A DNA stretch of 57,917 bases, taken from assembly GCF_018860165.1 (NCBI RefSeq), contig NZ_JAHKNG010000023.1, forward strand, positions 1-57,917. Reading direction: 5' to 3'. The position numbers were made by a program, and so were the translations under genes. This DNA comes from Paracoccus marinaquae (lineage in GTDB: Bacteria > Pseudomonadota > Alphaproteobacteria > Rhodobacterales > Rhodobacteraceae). Numbering within the stretch: position 1 is the first letter of the stretch; each line of letters begins with the position of its first letter. The notes beneath the pieces were generated by a model. It worked only from the letters and a program-made list of their open reading frames with translations, did no database searches and was not told where the DNA came from. Shown here piece by piece: positions 33,597 to 42,678 of the stretch.

Positions 33597-34118
33597 ATGG
33601 ATGGATGGGGCGAATATGCGCTGGCATGGGCCTGCTTTCTGGGCGCGCATGTCATTCCGGCGGCACCGGGGCCGCGCGGCTGGCTGATCCTACGGCTGGG
33701 GCGTGGCGGCTATCTGGCGGGCTTCAGCCTGCTGTCGGTGGCCCTGCTGATCTGGCTGATCCGGGCCTCGGGCGGGACGCCCTATCTGCCGCTGTGGGAG
33801 GCTGGCGGCTGGAGCCGATGGCTGGTCAATCTGGCGATGCCGCTGGCGATCCTGACCGCGTCGCTGGCAACGGGCATGTCGGGGCTGATCGCGGCCTTCA
33901 CCATCTGGGCCGGCGCGCATCTGGTCGCCAATGGCGATCTGGCGCATGTGATCCTGTTCGGCGGCATGCTGGTCTTTGCCCTGACCGGCTTGGCGCGCAG
34001 CGGGGTGCCGCGGGCCTTTCGGGTGACCGTCCCGCGGTTGCTGCTGGCGGTGGCCATCTGGCTGGCCCTGCTGATGCTGCATCTGCCGGTGGTGGGGGTG
34101 TCGCCCTTGCCTGGCTGA
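33597..34118 (+). CDS. nnrU: NnrU family membrane protein
   Basis: 173 aa with about four to five hydrophobic segments (LAWACFLGAHVIP; YLAGFSLLSVALLIWLI; LVNLAMPLAILTASL; HVILFGGMLVFALTG; RLLLAVAIWLALLML). NnrU proteins were first described beside nitric-oxide-regulated denitrification genes in Rhodobacter and are related to the NnrU/isoprenoid-methyltransferase-like membrane family. No nitrite or nitric oxide reductase gene lies nearby here. The function is not settled. Confidence 0.82.
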   Translation: MDGWGEYALAWACFLGAHVIPAAPGPRGWLILRLGRGGYLAGFSLLSVALLIWLIRASGGTPYLPLWEAGGWSRWLVNLAMPLAILTASLATGMSGLIAAFTIWAGAHLVANGDLAHVILFGGMLVFALTGLARSGVPRAFRVTVPRLLLAVAIWLALLMLHLPVVGVSPLPG

Positions 34119-34180
34119 GATCGGGCTGCAGCGCGTTGCCTGCCTGTCCGGGGGCGATATCCGGCGTGATCCGCCCCGCG

Positions 34181-35227
34181 TCAGCGCGCGGCGCCGGTCA
34201 GCCGGAAATCGTCGGGGATGGTGTCGTGCCCGTCAAGCAGCATATCAGCCATCACCTGCGCGATCTTCGGGGCCATGCCGAAGCCGATCTTGAAGCCGCC
34301 ATTGGCGACATGGTGGCCGGGGCGGCCGGGCCATGGTCCAAGCAGCGGGGCGCGGCTGGTCGCGCGGGGGCGGATGCCCGCCCAGCGATCCACCACCGGG
34401 GCCGAGGCAAGGGCCGGGCAGAGCCGGCGGGCGCGGGCCACGATATCGTCAAGCTGCGCATCCGGTTCGAGATGCGCGAATGCGGTCTCGGAGGTTGAGC
34501 CGATCCCGGTGCTGCCATCGGCATGGGGCACGATATGCAGCCCGTCGGCAAAGATCTGCGGTGCCTGCGGGGCGGCATGATCGAGAAGCGCGGACTGGCC
34601 CTTCACCCCCTTGCCCATCGCGCGGCCGAGATCCTCGGACAAGACCTCAAGCCCCGCGATCCCCGCAGTCCATAGCACGGTGCCGCCGATCCGGTCGGGA
34701 TGGGCGGTTTCCCCCTCAACGATCTCGCCGCCTTGGGCGCGGATCGCCGTGGCCAGCGCGGCCAGCGCCGCGCGGGCATTCAGCCGCGCGGTCAGCCGGT
34801 CCTCAAGCCAGATCCCCGTCGGACTGGCCGGCAGCAGCGGCGTTTCGGGGCTGCGGGTCAGGCGCATCTGCAGATGCGCGGGCCAGCGCCGTCCGGCGGC
34901 GCCAATGCGGTCGCGCAGGCGTTCGATCATTGCGGGATCGGGCATCGGCTGCAGCCGTCCGGTGCGACCGTAGCCCGTCGGCCGGCCCGAGACGGCCTCG
35001 ACCCCGGTCCAGAAATCGGGCGCCATCAGCAGGCTGTCCAGCTGGAAGGCCTTCTTGTGGTTCCAGTTTTCGGGGGCGTGCGGGGCGAGGGCGCCGACCG
35101 TGCCGCCGGATGAGCCGGCGCCGATGCGGCCGGCCTCGATCACCCGGACCCGTGCCCCGCGCCGGCAGAGTTCCCAGCCGCAGGTCAGCCCGAAGATGCC
35201 GCCGCCGATGATGGTGATGCTTGTCAA
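34181..35227 (-). CDS. DAO-type FAD-dependent oxidoreductase
   Basis: About 348 aa. The FAD Rossmann motif is at the very start (ITIIGGGIFGLTCGWELCRR), followed by GAGSSGGTVGALAPHAPENW, FKIGFGMAPK near the C-terminus and a substrate region like glycine oxidase / D-amino acid dehydrogenase. The start is uncertain: TTG 35227 begins exactly at the Rossmann strand with GGACGAG upstream. It is divergent from mnmD, with only 29 bp between the starts. In E. coli MnmC an mnmD-type methyltransferase is fused to such an oxidoreductase, so this may be a split MnmC oxidase. A role in glycine or D-amino-acid oxidation is the alternative. Confidence 0.8.
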   Translation of the reverse strand: MTSITIIGGGIFGLTCGWELCRRGARVRVIEAGRIGAGSSGGTVGALAPHAPENWNHKKAFQLDSLLMAPDFWTGVEAVSGRPTGYGRTGRLQPMPDPAMIERLRDRIGAAGRRWPAHLQMRLTRSPETPLLPASPTGIWLEDRLTARLNARAALAALATAIRAQGGEIVEGETAHPDRIGGTVLWTAGIAGLEVLSEDLGRAMGKGVKGQSALLDHAAPQAPQIFADGLHIVPHADGSTGIGSTSETAFAHLEPDAQLDDIVARARRLCPALASAPVVDRWAGIRPRATSRAPLLGPWPGRPGHHVANGGFKIGFGMAPKIAQVMADMLLDGHDTIPDDFRLTGAAR

Positions 35228-35256
35228 ACCGTGCTCGTCCCCGCATAGCTGCCCGC

Positions 35257-35946
35257 ATGGGCGACGTAGCGGATTGTGGCGGGATGGGCCAGCCACGGCT
35301 GGGATGGCGGGCAGGCGGAGTGCCGGTCTCGACCCGTTTCGACGATCCCTATTTCAGCCTTGCCGGCGGGCTGGCGAAAACCCGGCATGTGTTTCTTGAG
35401 GGCAATGGCCTGCCCGAGCGTCTGGTGCCCGGGTTCCATGTGGCCGAGCTTGGTTTCGGAACCGGGCTGAACTGCCTCGCCCTGGCCTGCATGGCGCCGG
35501 TTCCGGTCATCATGACCAGTTTCGAGGCCTATCCGATGAGTCTGGCGCAACTGGCCCAGGCGCATGCGGCCTTTCCCGAACTGGCCGATCTGGCCACGCA
35601 GCTGCGGGCCGGCTGGGGGCAGGGGCGGATGCAGGTGGGGCCGGTCGATCTGCGGCTGATCGTCGGGGATGCCCGCGAGACCCTGCCGGCGTGGACGGGC
35701 CGGGCGGATGCCTGGTTCCTTGATGGGTTCTCACCCGCCCGGAATCCCGAAATGTGGTCCGGGACGCTGATGGCCGAGGTCGGGCGACACAGCGCGCCGG
35801 GGGCGAGTTTCGCGACCTATACCGCCGCCGGTCATGTGCGGCGCGCGCTGGAGGCGGCCGGCTTCGAGGTCGAGCGGCGACCGGGTTTCGGCTCGAAGCG
35901 GCATATGAGTGCGGGGCGGATGCGCGCGGACGCGCTCAGCGATTGA
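35257..35946 (+). CDS. mnmD: tRNA 5-methylaminomethyl-2-thiouridine methyltransferase MnmD
   Basis: About 229 aa, DUF752 family. It methylates nm5s2U34 to mnm5s2U34 in the wobble position of tRNAs for Lys, Glu and Gln. The family start VPVSTRFDDPYFSLAGGLAK, the SAM motif AELGFGTGLNCLA and the catalytic DAWFLDGFSPARNPEMWS are clear. It corresponds to the methyltransferase half of MnmC. ATG 35257 is used; ATG 35284 is an equally plausible start, and neither has a strong ribosome-binding site. Its last 11 bp overlap the convergent rhomboid gene. Confidence 0.88.
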   Translation: MGDVADCGGMGQPRLGWRAGGVPVSTRFDDPYFSLAGGLAKTRHVFLEGNGLPERLVPGFHVAELGFGTGLNCLALACMAPVPVIMTSFEAYPMSLAQLAQAHAAFPELADLATQLRAGWGQGRMQVGPVDLRLIVGDARETLPAWTGRADAWFLDGFSPARNPEMWSGTLMAEVGRHSAPGASFATYTAAGHVRRALEAAGFEVERRPGFGSKRHMSAGRMRADALSD

Positions 35947-36661
35947 CACGCGGGATCCGGGTCGAGGAATAGATCGCCGCCGGATGCGGTGGATGGCCGT
36001 GATTGCGGGCCCAGAAACCGGGACCGCCGCGCCGGATGAACAGTGGCAGGCAAAGCAGCAGGCCGGCCAGAAAGCCGCCGGCATGGGCCCAATAGGCAAT
36101 CCCGCCTTCGCCGCCCGACATGCGGAAACCGCCGACCAGCTGCAGCCCCAACCAGAGTCCCAGCACCAGCCAGGCCGGCATCGGGAACACCTTGAAGAAG
36201 ACGATGAAGATCACCAGAACATCGACCCGGGCGCGCGGGAACATCAGCAGATAGGCGCCCATGACCCCGGCGATGGCACCCGAGGCCCCGACCATCGGGA
36301 CCGGGGTCAGCGGCTCGGCCGCGATCTGCGCCGCCGCCGCCAGAAGGCCCGCCGCCAGATAGAACAGCAGAAACCCGAGATGGCCCATCTGTTCTTCCAG
36401 ATTGTCACCGAAGATCCACAGAAACAGCATATTGCCCGCAAGATGCAGCAGCCCGGCATGCAGGAACATATGGGTGAAAAGCCCTCCCACATACTCGCCA
36501 TGCACGACCGCGACCGGATAGAGGGCGAGTTGCGCCCAAAGCGCCTCGCCCTCCTGCATCATCGGCAGGGTCAGAACATACATCGCCACATTCGCGCCGA
36601 TCAGCAGCCAGGTGACAAGCGGGGTGGACCGGGACGGGTTGTGGTCGCGGATCGGAAACAT
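35936..36661 (-). CDS. Rhomboid-family intramembrane serine protease
   Basis: 241 aa with six or more membrane helices. The catalytic serine lies in MVGASGAIAGVMGAYLLMFP (GASGA motif, about residue 150) and the catalytic His in IAYWAHAGGFLAGLLL. The first loop has the HMFLHAGLLHLAGNMLFLWI signature. The opening PIRDHNPSRSTPLVTWLLI is typical of the alphaproteobacterial group. The frame is open further upstream, but ATG 36661 starts the conserved region. Confidence 0.93.
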   Translation of the reverse strand: MFPIRDHNPSRSTPLVTWLLIGANVAMYVLTLPMMQEGEALWAQLALYPVAVVHGEYVGGLFTHMFLHAGLLHLAGNMLFLWIFGDNLEEQMGHLGFLLFYLAAGLLAAAAQIAAEPLTPVPMVGASGAIAGVMGAYLLMFPRARVDVLVIFIVFFKVFPMPAWLVLGLWLGLQLVGGFRMSGGEGGIAYWAHAGGFLAGLLLCLPLFIRRGGPGFWARNHGHPPHPAAIYSSTRIPRVNR

Positions 36662-36994
36662 GGCGGCCTCGGCGGGCTGGTGCCGCAAGGGTCTGTGGAT
36701 GCGGGCGGGCCGTGGCTGGCCGCGCGTCGGGTGGGGCGATATTGGCCCGCGGCGATCCGGCTGGCAACCGGGCAAGATTGCCGCCCTGACTGACACCGGC
36801 GCCCCGGGCTCATGGCAATGGGCGGCCGAAGCGGTTATAGCGCGACAGAAGGAAGGCGCATCGGCCACGCGGTCAGTGTGAAACTGGGGGCGGAACCGGT
36901 GCCGCGGGGCGGGCGCGGGCCGTCCCGATCACGGATTTTGGGGCCGGGCAGGCGATCCACCACCCGGGATGACAAGGATGACGGGGAAGACCGG
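36662..36994. other. Divergent intergenic region, 333 bp
   Basis: No gene is supported, although reading frames stay open from both sides. A fair -10 hexamer, TATAAC, lies on the minus strand at 36839-36834 for the rhomboid gene, with no recognisable -35. On the plus strand only the GACGGGGAAG ribosome-binding site of the next gene stands out. Confidence 0.4.
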
Positions 36995-37591
36995 ATGACG
37001 CATGGCAATCGGATCGTGGTGATCCTGGGCTCGATCCGCGAGGATCGGATCAATGACCGGGTGGCGGCCTGGGTTACGGGCCAGCTGTCGGCGCATGGTT
37101 TCGCGCCCGTCCTGCTGGATCCGGCGGATCCCGACTTGCTGCCGGTCCAGATCGGCGACAAGGCCGCGGTCGAGCGGTTGCGGCAGCGCATGGTGGGGGC
37201 GGACGGCTTCGTGATCGTCACGCCCGAATACAATCACGCCGAGCCGGGAACGCTGAAGACGCTGATCGATTCGGTCACCGCCGAATGGTGGGCGCGGCCC
37301 GTGGGGCTGATCGGCTATGGCGGGATCTCGGGCGGGTTGCGCGCCATCGAGGCGCTGCGCGTGATCCTGGCCGAACTGCACACGGTCACCATCCGCGACA
37401 CGCTGAGCTTCGCCTCGCCCTGGCGCCGCTTTGACGAGATGGGCCGCATCACCGACCCCGAGGATGCCGCCGCCGCCGAGGCCGCCATGGCGGTCTTCGC
37501 GCATCGCCTGCGCTGGTGGGCCGACGCGCTGACCGATGCCCGCGCCGCGCGCCCCTATGATCGTCCGGTCGAGGAAGAGGCGGAGGGCTGA
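36995..37591 (+). CDS. NAD(P)H-dependent FMN reductase (flavodoxin-like)
   Basis: 198 aa, NADPH-dependent FMN-reductase / azoreductase-like fold. The FMN phosphate loop is IVVILGSIREDRINDRVA at the N-terminus, and the second flavin signature is FVIVTPEYNHAEPGTLKTLI near residue 75, followed by VGLIGYGGISGGLRAIEALR. It probably supplies reduced flavin or reduces quinones. ATG 36995 is selected for the GGGGAAG upstream. It is followed at 1 bp by an MFS transporter, so the two are co-transcribed. Confidence 0.88.
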   Translation: MTHGNRIVVILGSIREDRINDRVAAWVTGQLSAHGFAPVLLDPADPDLLPVQIGDKAAVERLRQRMVGADGFVIVTPEYNHAEPGTLKTLIDSVTAEWWARPVGLIGYGGISGGLRAIEALRVILAELHTVTIRDTLSFASPWRRFDEMGRITDPEDAAAAEAAMAVFAHRLRWWADALTDARAARPYDRPVEEEAEG

Positions 37592-37592
37592 G

Positions 37593-38768
37593 ATGGATCC
37601 TCTGCTGCGCGATCCGCGGGCCTGGGGGCTGATGCTGGCGGCGATGCTGACGATCATGTCGAACGCCACCATCACCCCATCGCTGCCGGGTTTGCAGCAG
37701 ATTTTCGCGGACAACCCGCAGGCGCCGATGCTGACGCGGTTGCTGATCACCGCGCCCTCGCTGCTGGTCGCCATCATCGCGCCCTTCGCGGGCGGGCTGA
37801 CCGACCGGCTGGGCCGGCGCAAGCCGTTGCTGATCGGGATGATCGTCTATGCCGTGGCCGGAACCGCCGGGCTGTATCTCGATTCACTGGAGGCGATCCT
37901 GGCCAGCCGTCTGGCACTGGGGCTGGGCGTTGCGGCGGTCATGACCTCGCAGGCGGCGCTGGTCGGCGACTATTTCCATGGCCCGGCGCGCGGACGGCTG
38001 CTGGGCTATCAGATGGCTGCGGTCAATCTGGGCGGGTTGGTCTTCGTCAGCCTTGCCGGGGTTCTGGCCGCAACTGACGCACGACTTCCCTTCGCGATCT
38101 ATGGCCTGTCGGCGCTTCTGCTGCCGCCGCTGGCGGCGGTCCTGCCCGAACCGGCGCGGTTTGCGGGCGAAGGCGGGGCCGCGGCGCAGGCCGACGGGGC
38201 CGAGCCGGGATGGCAGCTGACCGTGGCGATCATGTCGGTCGCGGCCGGGCTGACCTTCGTCATCTTCTACGCGGTGCCCACGCAGCTGCCTTATCTGCTG
38301 CAGGCCGAGGGCCTCACCGATCCGCGCGACGTGGGCTTCGTCATGGCGGCGATGATGCTGGCGGCTGCGGTCATGTCGATCGTCTCGGGCTGGTTGCGGC
38401 AGTGGCTGGGCCGGATCGGCACCCCGGTTTCGGGCTATCTGACCATGGGGGCGGGTTTTGCCGGTCTGGCGCTTGGGCATTCGCTGGCGCTGTCCATGGT
38501 TTCGACCGCGCTGATCGGCGCCGGGCTGGGCCTGTGCATGCCGACCTTCATCACCACGGCGCTGAACGTCACGCCCGGGCACCACCGGGGGCTGGTGTCG
38601 GGGCTGGTCACGGCGGCGATTTTTCTGGGCCAGTTCCTGTCGCCTCTGGCATCGCAGCCTCTGGTTGCCTATCTCGGCTATTCCGGTGCCTTCGGCGTCG
38701 GCGCCTTTGCCTTTCTGGCACTGGCGGCTGCCCTGACCGTGACCCTGCGGCGGAAACATCACATATGA
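37593..38768 (+). CDS. MFS transporter
   Basis: 391 aa with 12 predicted membrane helices. The MFS loop 2-3 motif appears as GGLTDRLGRRKPLLIG near residue 67. The protein is compact with a short central loop (about residues 195-210), as in the drug:H+ antiporter 1 type. GGAGGGCTGAG provides the ribosome-binding site across the preceding stop. The substrate is unknown. It may export a product handled by the adjacent FMN reductase. Confidence 0.88.
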   Translation: MDPLLRDPRAWGLMLAAMLTIMSNATITPSLPGLQQIFADNPQAPMLTRLLITAPSLLVAIIAPFAGGLTDRLGRRKPLLIGMIVYAVAGTAGLYLDSLEAILASRLALGLGVAAVMTSQAALVGDYFHGPARGRLLGYQMAAVNLGGLVFVSLAGVLAATDARLPFAIYGLSALLLPPLAAVLPEPARFAGEGGAAAQADGAEPGWQLTVAIMSVAAGLTFVIFYAVPTQLPYLLQAEGLTDPRDVGFVMAAMMLAAAVMSIVSGWLRQWLGRIGTPVSGYLTMGAGFAGLALGHSLALSMVSTALIGAGLGLCMPTFITTALNVTPGHHRGLVSGLVTAAIFLGQFLSPLASQPLVAYLGYSGAFGVGAFAFLALAAALTVTLRRKHHI

Positions 38769-38822
38769 ACAGGCCATGGCGCACGCATCCGTGCCGGACC
38801 TGTCGGGACGAGGAGCCGGGAC

Positions 38823-39764
38823 ATGGCCGGGATCATCGAGATCGACGATCTGTCGAAACAATATGGCAGCGGCACAAAAGCCCTGAGCAATGTCAGCATG
38901 TCCATCGAAGAGGGCGAGATCGTGGCGCTGCTGGGTCCGAACGGGGCCGGCAAGACCACGCTGATCTCGATCATCTGCGGGCTGGTGGTGCCGACCGGCG
39001 GCACCGTGCGCGTTGGCGGCCATGACATCCGCCGCGACTGGCGCGCGGCGCGGCGGCTGATTGGGCTGGTCCCGCAGGAGATCGCGCTCGAGCCGTTCGA
39101 GAAGGTCATCAACTGCGTCCGCTTTACCCGCGGCCTCTATGGCCAGCCGCCTGATGATGCCTATATCGAGCAGGTCCTGCGCAGCCTTGCGCTGTGGGAC
39201 AAGCGCAACGCCGTGACCAAGGAACTGTCGGGCGGCATGAAGCGCCGGGTGCTGATCGCCAAGGCGCTGTCGCACCGGCCGAAGGTACTGTTTCTTGACG
39301 AGCCGACCGCCGGCGTCGATGTCGCCCTGCGGCGCGAGATGTGGCAGGTGGTCGAGCAGTTGCGCCGCGACGGCGTGACCATCATCCTGACCACGCATTA
39401 TCTGGAAGAGGCCGAGGAAATGGCCGACCGGATCGGCGTCATCGACAAGGGCCAGCTTCTGCTCATCAAGCCCAAGGCCGAGTTGATGGGAGAATTCGGC
39501 AGAAAGCATCTGACGATCGAGCTGGATGTGCCGCTGGCGGCGATCCCGGCCGATCTGGCCGGGCGCGGGCTGACGCTGACCCAGGGTGGTCGCGCCGTCA
39601 CCTATGACTATGACACACGGGCGGCGCGCACCGGCATCGCCCGGCTGCTGGGCGATCTGGCGGCGCAGGGGATCACCGTGCGCGATGTCTCGACCAAGCA
39701 GTCCAGCCTTGAAGAGGTGTTCATGTCGCTGATTGCGGATCGCAAGGCGGAGGACGCGGCATGA
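38823..39764 (+). CDS. ABC-2 type exporter, ATP-binding protein
   Basis: 313-aa ATPase. Walker [14 protein letters not shown] is near residue 45, Q-loop LVPQE, signature [16 protein letters not shown] near residue 138, Walker [13 protein letters not shown], and the His switch [11 protein letters not shown]. The C-terminal 80 residues resemble those of DrrA/YadG-type exporters. Together with the next gene it forms a two-component exporter of the YadGH type. The genes overlap by 4 bp (ATGA). Confidence 0.93.
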   Translation: MAGIIEIDDLSKQYGSGTKALSNVSMSIEEGEIVALLGPNGAGKTTLISIICGLVVPTGGTVRVGGHDIRRDWRAARRLIGLVPQEIALEPFEKVINCVRFTRGLYGQPPDDAYIEQVLRSLALWDKRNAVTKELSGGMKRRVLIAKALSHRPKVLFLDEPTAGVDVALRREMWQVVEQLRRDGVTIILTTHYLEEAEEMADRIGVIDKGQLLLIKPKAELMGEFGRKHLTIELDVPLAAIPADLAGRGLTLTQGGRAVTYDYDTRAARTGIARLLGDLAAQGITVRDVSTKQSSLEEVFMSLIADRKAEDAA

Positions 39765-40534
39765 ACGCGGCGATCAACTGGCCCGGTGTCTGGGCGATCT
39801 TTCATCACGAGATGATGCGCTTTTTCCGCACCATCTGGCAGTCGCTGGCCTCGCCGGTGGTCTCGACGGTGCTGTATTTCGTGGTCTTCGGCGCGGCCAT
39901 CGGCGGGCGCATCCAGTCGGTGGACGGCGTCGCCTATGGTGCCTTCATCGTGCCGGGCCTGATGATGCTGACGGTGCTGCAGCAATCGGTCGCCAATGCC
40001 AGCTTCGGCATCTTCTTCCCGAAATTCTCGGGCACGATCTACGAATATCTGGTCTCGCCGGTGGGCTGGATCGAGGTCACCGCAGGCTTTGTCGGCGCGG
40101 CCGCGGCCAAGGCGATCCTGATCGCGCTGGTGATCCTCGGCACCAGCTTCTTCTTCGTCGGCGTGCATATCCTGCACCCGTTCTGGATGCTGGCCTTCCT
40201 GTTCCTGACTGCACTTGGCTTCAGCCTGCTGGGTTTCATCATCGGGCTGTGGGCGAAAAGCTTCGAGCAGTTGCAGATCGTGCCGATGATGGTCATCACG
40301 CCGCTGGTCTTTCTGGGTGGCGCCTTCTACTCGGCCAGCATGCTGCCGCCCTTCTGGGCGGCGGTGGCCAAGCTGAACCCGGTTCTCTACCTGATCTCGG
40401 GCTTTCGCTGGTCGTTCTTCGGGCTGGCAGATGTGCCGGTGGGCGTGTCGCTGATCGCGGTGGCGCTGATGGTCGGGATCTGCTTCGCCATCATCCGCCG
40501 CATCTTCGCCACCGGCTGGCGGCTGCGCGAATAG
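39761..40534 (+). CDS. ABC-2 type exporter, permease protein
   Basis: 257 aa with six membrane segments in the ABC-2 arrangement: SPVVSTVLYFVVFGAAIG, then AYGAFIVPGLMML, and the late EQLQIVPMMVITPLVFLGGAFYS, which is the family signature before the last helix. It resembles YadH. The exported substrate is not deducible. Confidence 0.92.
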   Translation: MNAAINWPGVWAIFHHEMMRFFRTIWQSLASPVVSTVLYFVVFGAAIGGRIQSVDGVAYGAFIVPGLMMLTVLQQSVANASFGIFFPKFSGTIYEYLVSPVGWIEVTAGFVGAAAAKAILIALVILGTSFFFVGVHILHPFWMLAFLFLTALGFSLLGFIIGLWAKSFEQLQIVPMMVITPLVFLGGAFYSASMLPPFWAAVAKLNPVLYLISGFRWSFFGLADVPVGVSLIAVALMVGICFAIIRRIFATGWRLRE

Positions 40535-40586
40535 GCCGACACATCAGGGCGGGTCGCGCGCGTCGCCCCGCCCATGTGCTGTCGGC
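40535..40586. terminator. Long nested bidirectional terminator
   Basis: It starts immediately after the TAG of the ABC permease. Outer arms are GCCGACA (40535-40541) and TGTCGGC (40580-40586), and inner arms are GGGCGGG (40547-40553) and CCCGCCC (40567-40573), with a CAT/ATG pairing possible between them. It lies between convergent genes (ABC permease and lutC), so it probably serves both. Confidence 0.65.
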
Positions 40587-40612
40587 GCCGGACTGCCGCC
40601 AAATCTGCCCGG

Positions 40613-41260
40613 TCATCCTTGCCGGGTGACGAGGATGACATGCAGGTAGCCCGGCCCGTGGGCGCCCCGGACATAGCTGCCCTCGATATCGGTGGTGCCG
40701 CTGGGGCCGGTGATCAGGATGGCGTTACGCGGTGCAGCCTGCCCGGTCATGCGCGCCGTGTAATCCTCGAGATGCGGCAGCAGATCCGCCTCGTGCAGCA
40801 CGATGATGTGATGCAGCGGCAGGAAGGACAGCAGGATCGGCGTCTCGGGGCCGGAATGGATCACCAGCGATCCGCTTTCCGCGATGCCCCAAAGCGCCAT
40901 TCCGAGGGCGGCAGGTTCGTCCGGGGCGATGCCCTGATGGACGGCGACGCCGTTCCAGTCCAGATCGGTCAGCGCCGGCGTCGGTTGCAGCGCAAGTCCG
41001 GGCGGCAGGCCGTGGGCCGCAAGATAGCGCCCGACCGCCGCCGGGATATCGGCCAGCCGCGCCACCCGCTCCAGCGTCGTGCCAAGCGCCGTGGCCTTGA
41101 TGCCGAACGCTTCCGCCAGATCCGGCGCGGCAAGGCGCGGACGGGCCTGATCGGGATCTGCCAGCAGCGCCACGGCCTCGGCGGCGATGGCCTCGGGTTC
41201 GGGGCGCGGCGTGGTCAGCCCATCGCGGATGGCGGCAAGAATACGGTCGCGGGGGTTCAT
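40613..41260 (-). CDS. lutC: L-lactate utilisation protein LutC (LUD domain)
   Basis: 215-aa LUD-domain protein of the LutABC (YkgEFG) L-lactate oxidation system. Family signatures are WGIAESGSLVIHSGPETPIL, SFLPLHHIIVLHEADLLPHL and ITGPSGTTDIEGSYVRGAHG-type C-terminal residues. It is the last gene of the lactate operon. ATG 41260 overlaps the lutB stop as ATGA. Confidence 0.93.
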   Translation of the reverse strand: MNPRDRILAAIRDGLTTPRPEPEAIAAEAVALLADPDQARPRLAAPDLAEAFGIKATALGTTLERVARLADIPAAVGRYLAAHGLPPGLALQPTPALTDLDWNGVAVHQGIAPDEPAALGMALWGIAESGSLVIHSGPETPILLSFLPLHHIIVLHEADLLPHLEDYTARMTGQAAPRNAILITGPSGTTDIEGSYVRGAHGPGYLHVILVTRQG

Positions 41261-42678
41261 TTGCGGACCTCCTTTCGGGCCTGATCGGCGCGGTACTGTT
41301 CCATGAAGGTGCGGCCGGGCGGGCGGGGCAGGTCGCGGTATCCGGTCCAGCCCCCGGCCAGCGGCAGGCTGCCGATCCAGCCGCCCCGGCCGAACAGGCG
41401 CAGCACCCGCACGCCGATGCGGCTGGCCAGCCGGTAGAGCGCCGGGCGCCGGGCCAGTCGCGCCCAGAGCCCCAGGCCCGCGCGCACCGCGCCGGGTTCC
41501 AGCCCTTCGCGCCAGCCGCGCGAGCGCCATGCCCGCAACAGCGTGGGCAGCGGGATGCCGACCGGGCAGACCTCCTGACAGCGGCCGTTCATGGTGCAGG
41601 CATGGGGCAGATCGCGCGAACCCGCCAGCCCGTCCAGCACCGGCGTCAGGACCGAACCCATCGGGCCGGGATAGGTGCCGCCATAGGCATGCCCGCCGAT
41701 CTGGCGATAGACGACGCAATGGTTCATGCAGGCGCCGCAGCGGATGCAGCGCAGCATCTCGCGGAACTCGTCGGCCAGCATCTTCGTGCGGCCGTTATCG
41801 ACCAGCACGATATGCATTTCCTCGGGGCCGTCGGCATCGCCGGGACGGCGCGGACCGCAATGGAAGGTGGTGTATTGCGTCAACTCGCCCCCGGTGGCCG
41901 AGCGCACCAGCAACCGCAGCAGGGCCATGGCATGGGCGGTCGACGGCACGATCTTCTCGATCCCCGCCGTCACGATATGGATGCGCGGCGGCGTGGTGGT
42001 CAGTTCGGCATTGCCCTCGTTGGTGACGGTGCAGGTGGCCCCGGTATCGGCGACGAGGAAATTCGCGCCCGAGATGCCGATATCGGCGCCGAGGAACTTT
42101 TCCCGCAGCACGCGCCGCGCACTTTGCACCATGGTCGCCGGATCCTCGGCTTCGGGCGGTGGGTTGTGGCCTTCGCGGAACAGGTCGGCCACCTGTTCGC
42201 GGGTGCGGTGCATGGCGGGCCAGATGATGTGCGAGGGATGCTCGCCCGCAAGCTGGATGATATGTTCCGCGAGATCGGTCTCGACCCGCTCGATCCCGGC
42301 GTCGGCCAGCGCATGGGGCAGGCCGATCTCTTCGCCCAGCATCGACTTGGCGCGGGTGACGATCTTCGCCTTTGCGTCGAGGCAGATGCGGGTGACGATG
42401 GCGCGGGCCTCGGCGTCGTCCGCGGCCCAATGGACCTGCGCGCCCGAGGCGGTGGCGTTGCGTGCGAACATCTCCAGATAGTGGTCGAGATGGGCGATGA
42501 CGTGGTCCTTGATCGCCTTGCCGCGGGCGCGGGCCGCCTCGAATTCCGGAAAGGCCGCCAGGGCCGCCGCGCGCTTGCGTTCCGCATTGCCGGTGGTGCG
42601 GTCGATGGCCAGCTTCAGCGTGCGGTCGGCCAGCGCGGCCTCGGCCCGGGCCTTGAAGGATGGTTGCGCGGCGGTCAT
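41257..42678 (-). CDS. lutB: L-lactate utilisation iron-sulfur protein LutB
   Basis: 473 aa. The N-terminal LUD domain (KAKIVTRAKSMLGEEIGLPH; FLVADTGATCTVTNEGNAEL) is followed by a ferredoxin-type region with two CxxCxxCxxxC [4Fe-4S] motifs, CIRCGACMNHCVVYRQIGG and CTMNGRCQEVCPVGIPLP, at about residues 315-385. It works with LutA and LutC in lactate-to-pyruvate oxidation. It overlaps lutA by 4 bp. Confidence 0.95.
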   Translation of the reverse strand: MTAAQPSFKARAEAALADRTLKLAIDRTTGNAERKRAAALAAFPEFEAARARGKAIKDHVIAHLDHYLEMFARNATASGAQVHWAADDAEARAIVTRICLDAKAKIVTRAKSMLGEEIGLPHALADAGIERVETDLAEHIIQLAGEHPSHIIWPAMHRTREQVADLFREGHNPPPEAEDPATMVQSARRVLREKFLGADIGISGANFLVADTGATCTVTNEGNAELTTTPPRIHIVTAGIEKIVPSTAHAMALLRLLVRSATGGELTQYTTFHCGPRRPGDADGPEEMHIVLVDNGRTKMLADEFREMLRCIRCGACMNHCVVYRQIGGHAYGGTYPGPMGSVLTPVLDGLAGSRDLPHACTMNGRCQEVCPVGIPLPTLLRAWRSRGWREGLEPGAVRAGLGLWARLARRPALYRLASRIGVRVLRLFGRGGWIGSLPLAGGWTGYRDLPRPPGRTFMEQYRADQARKEVRK

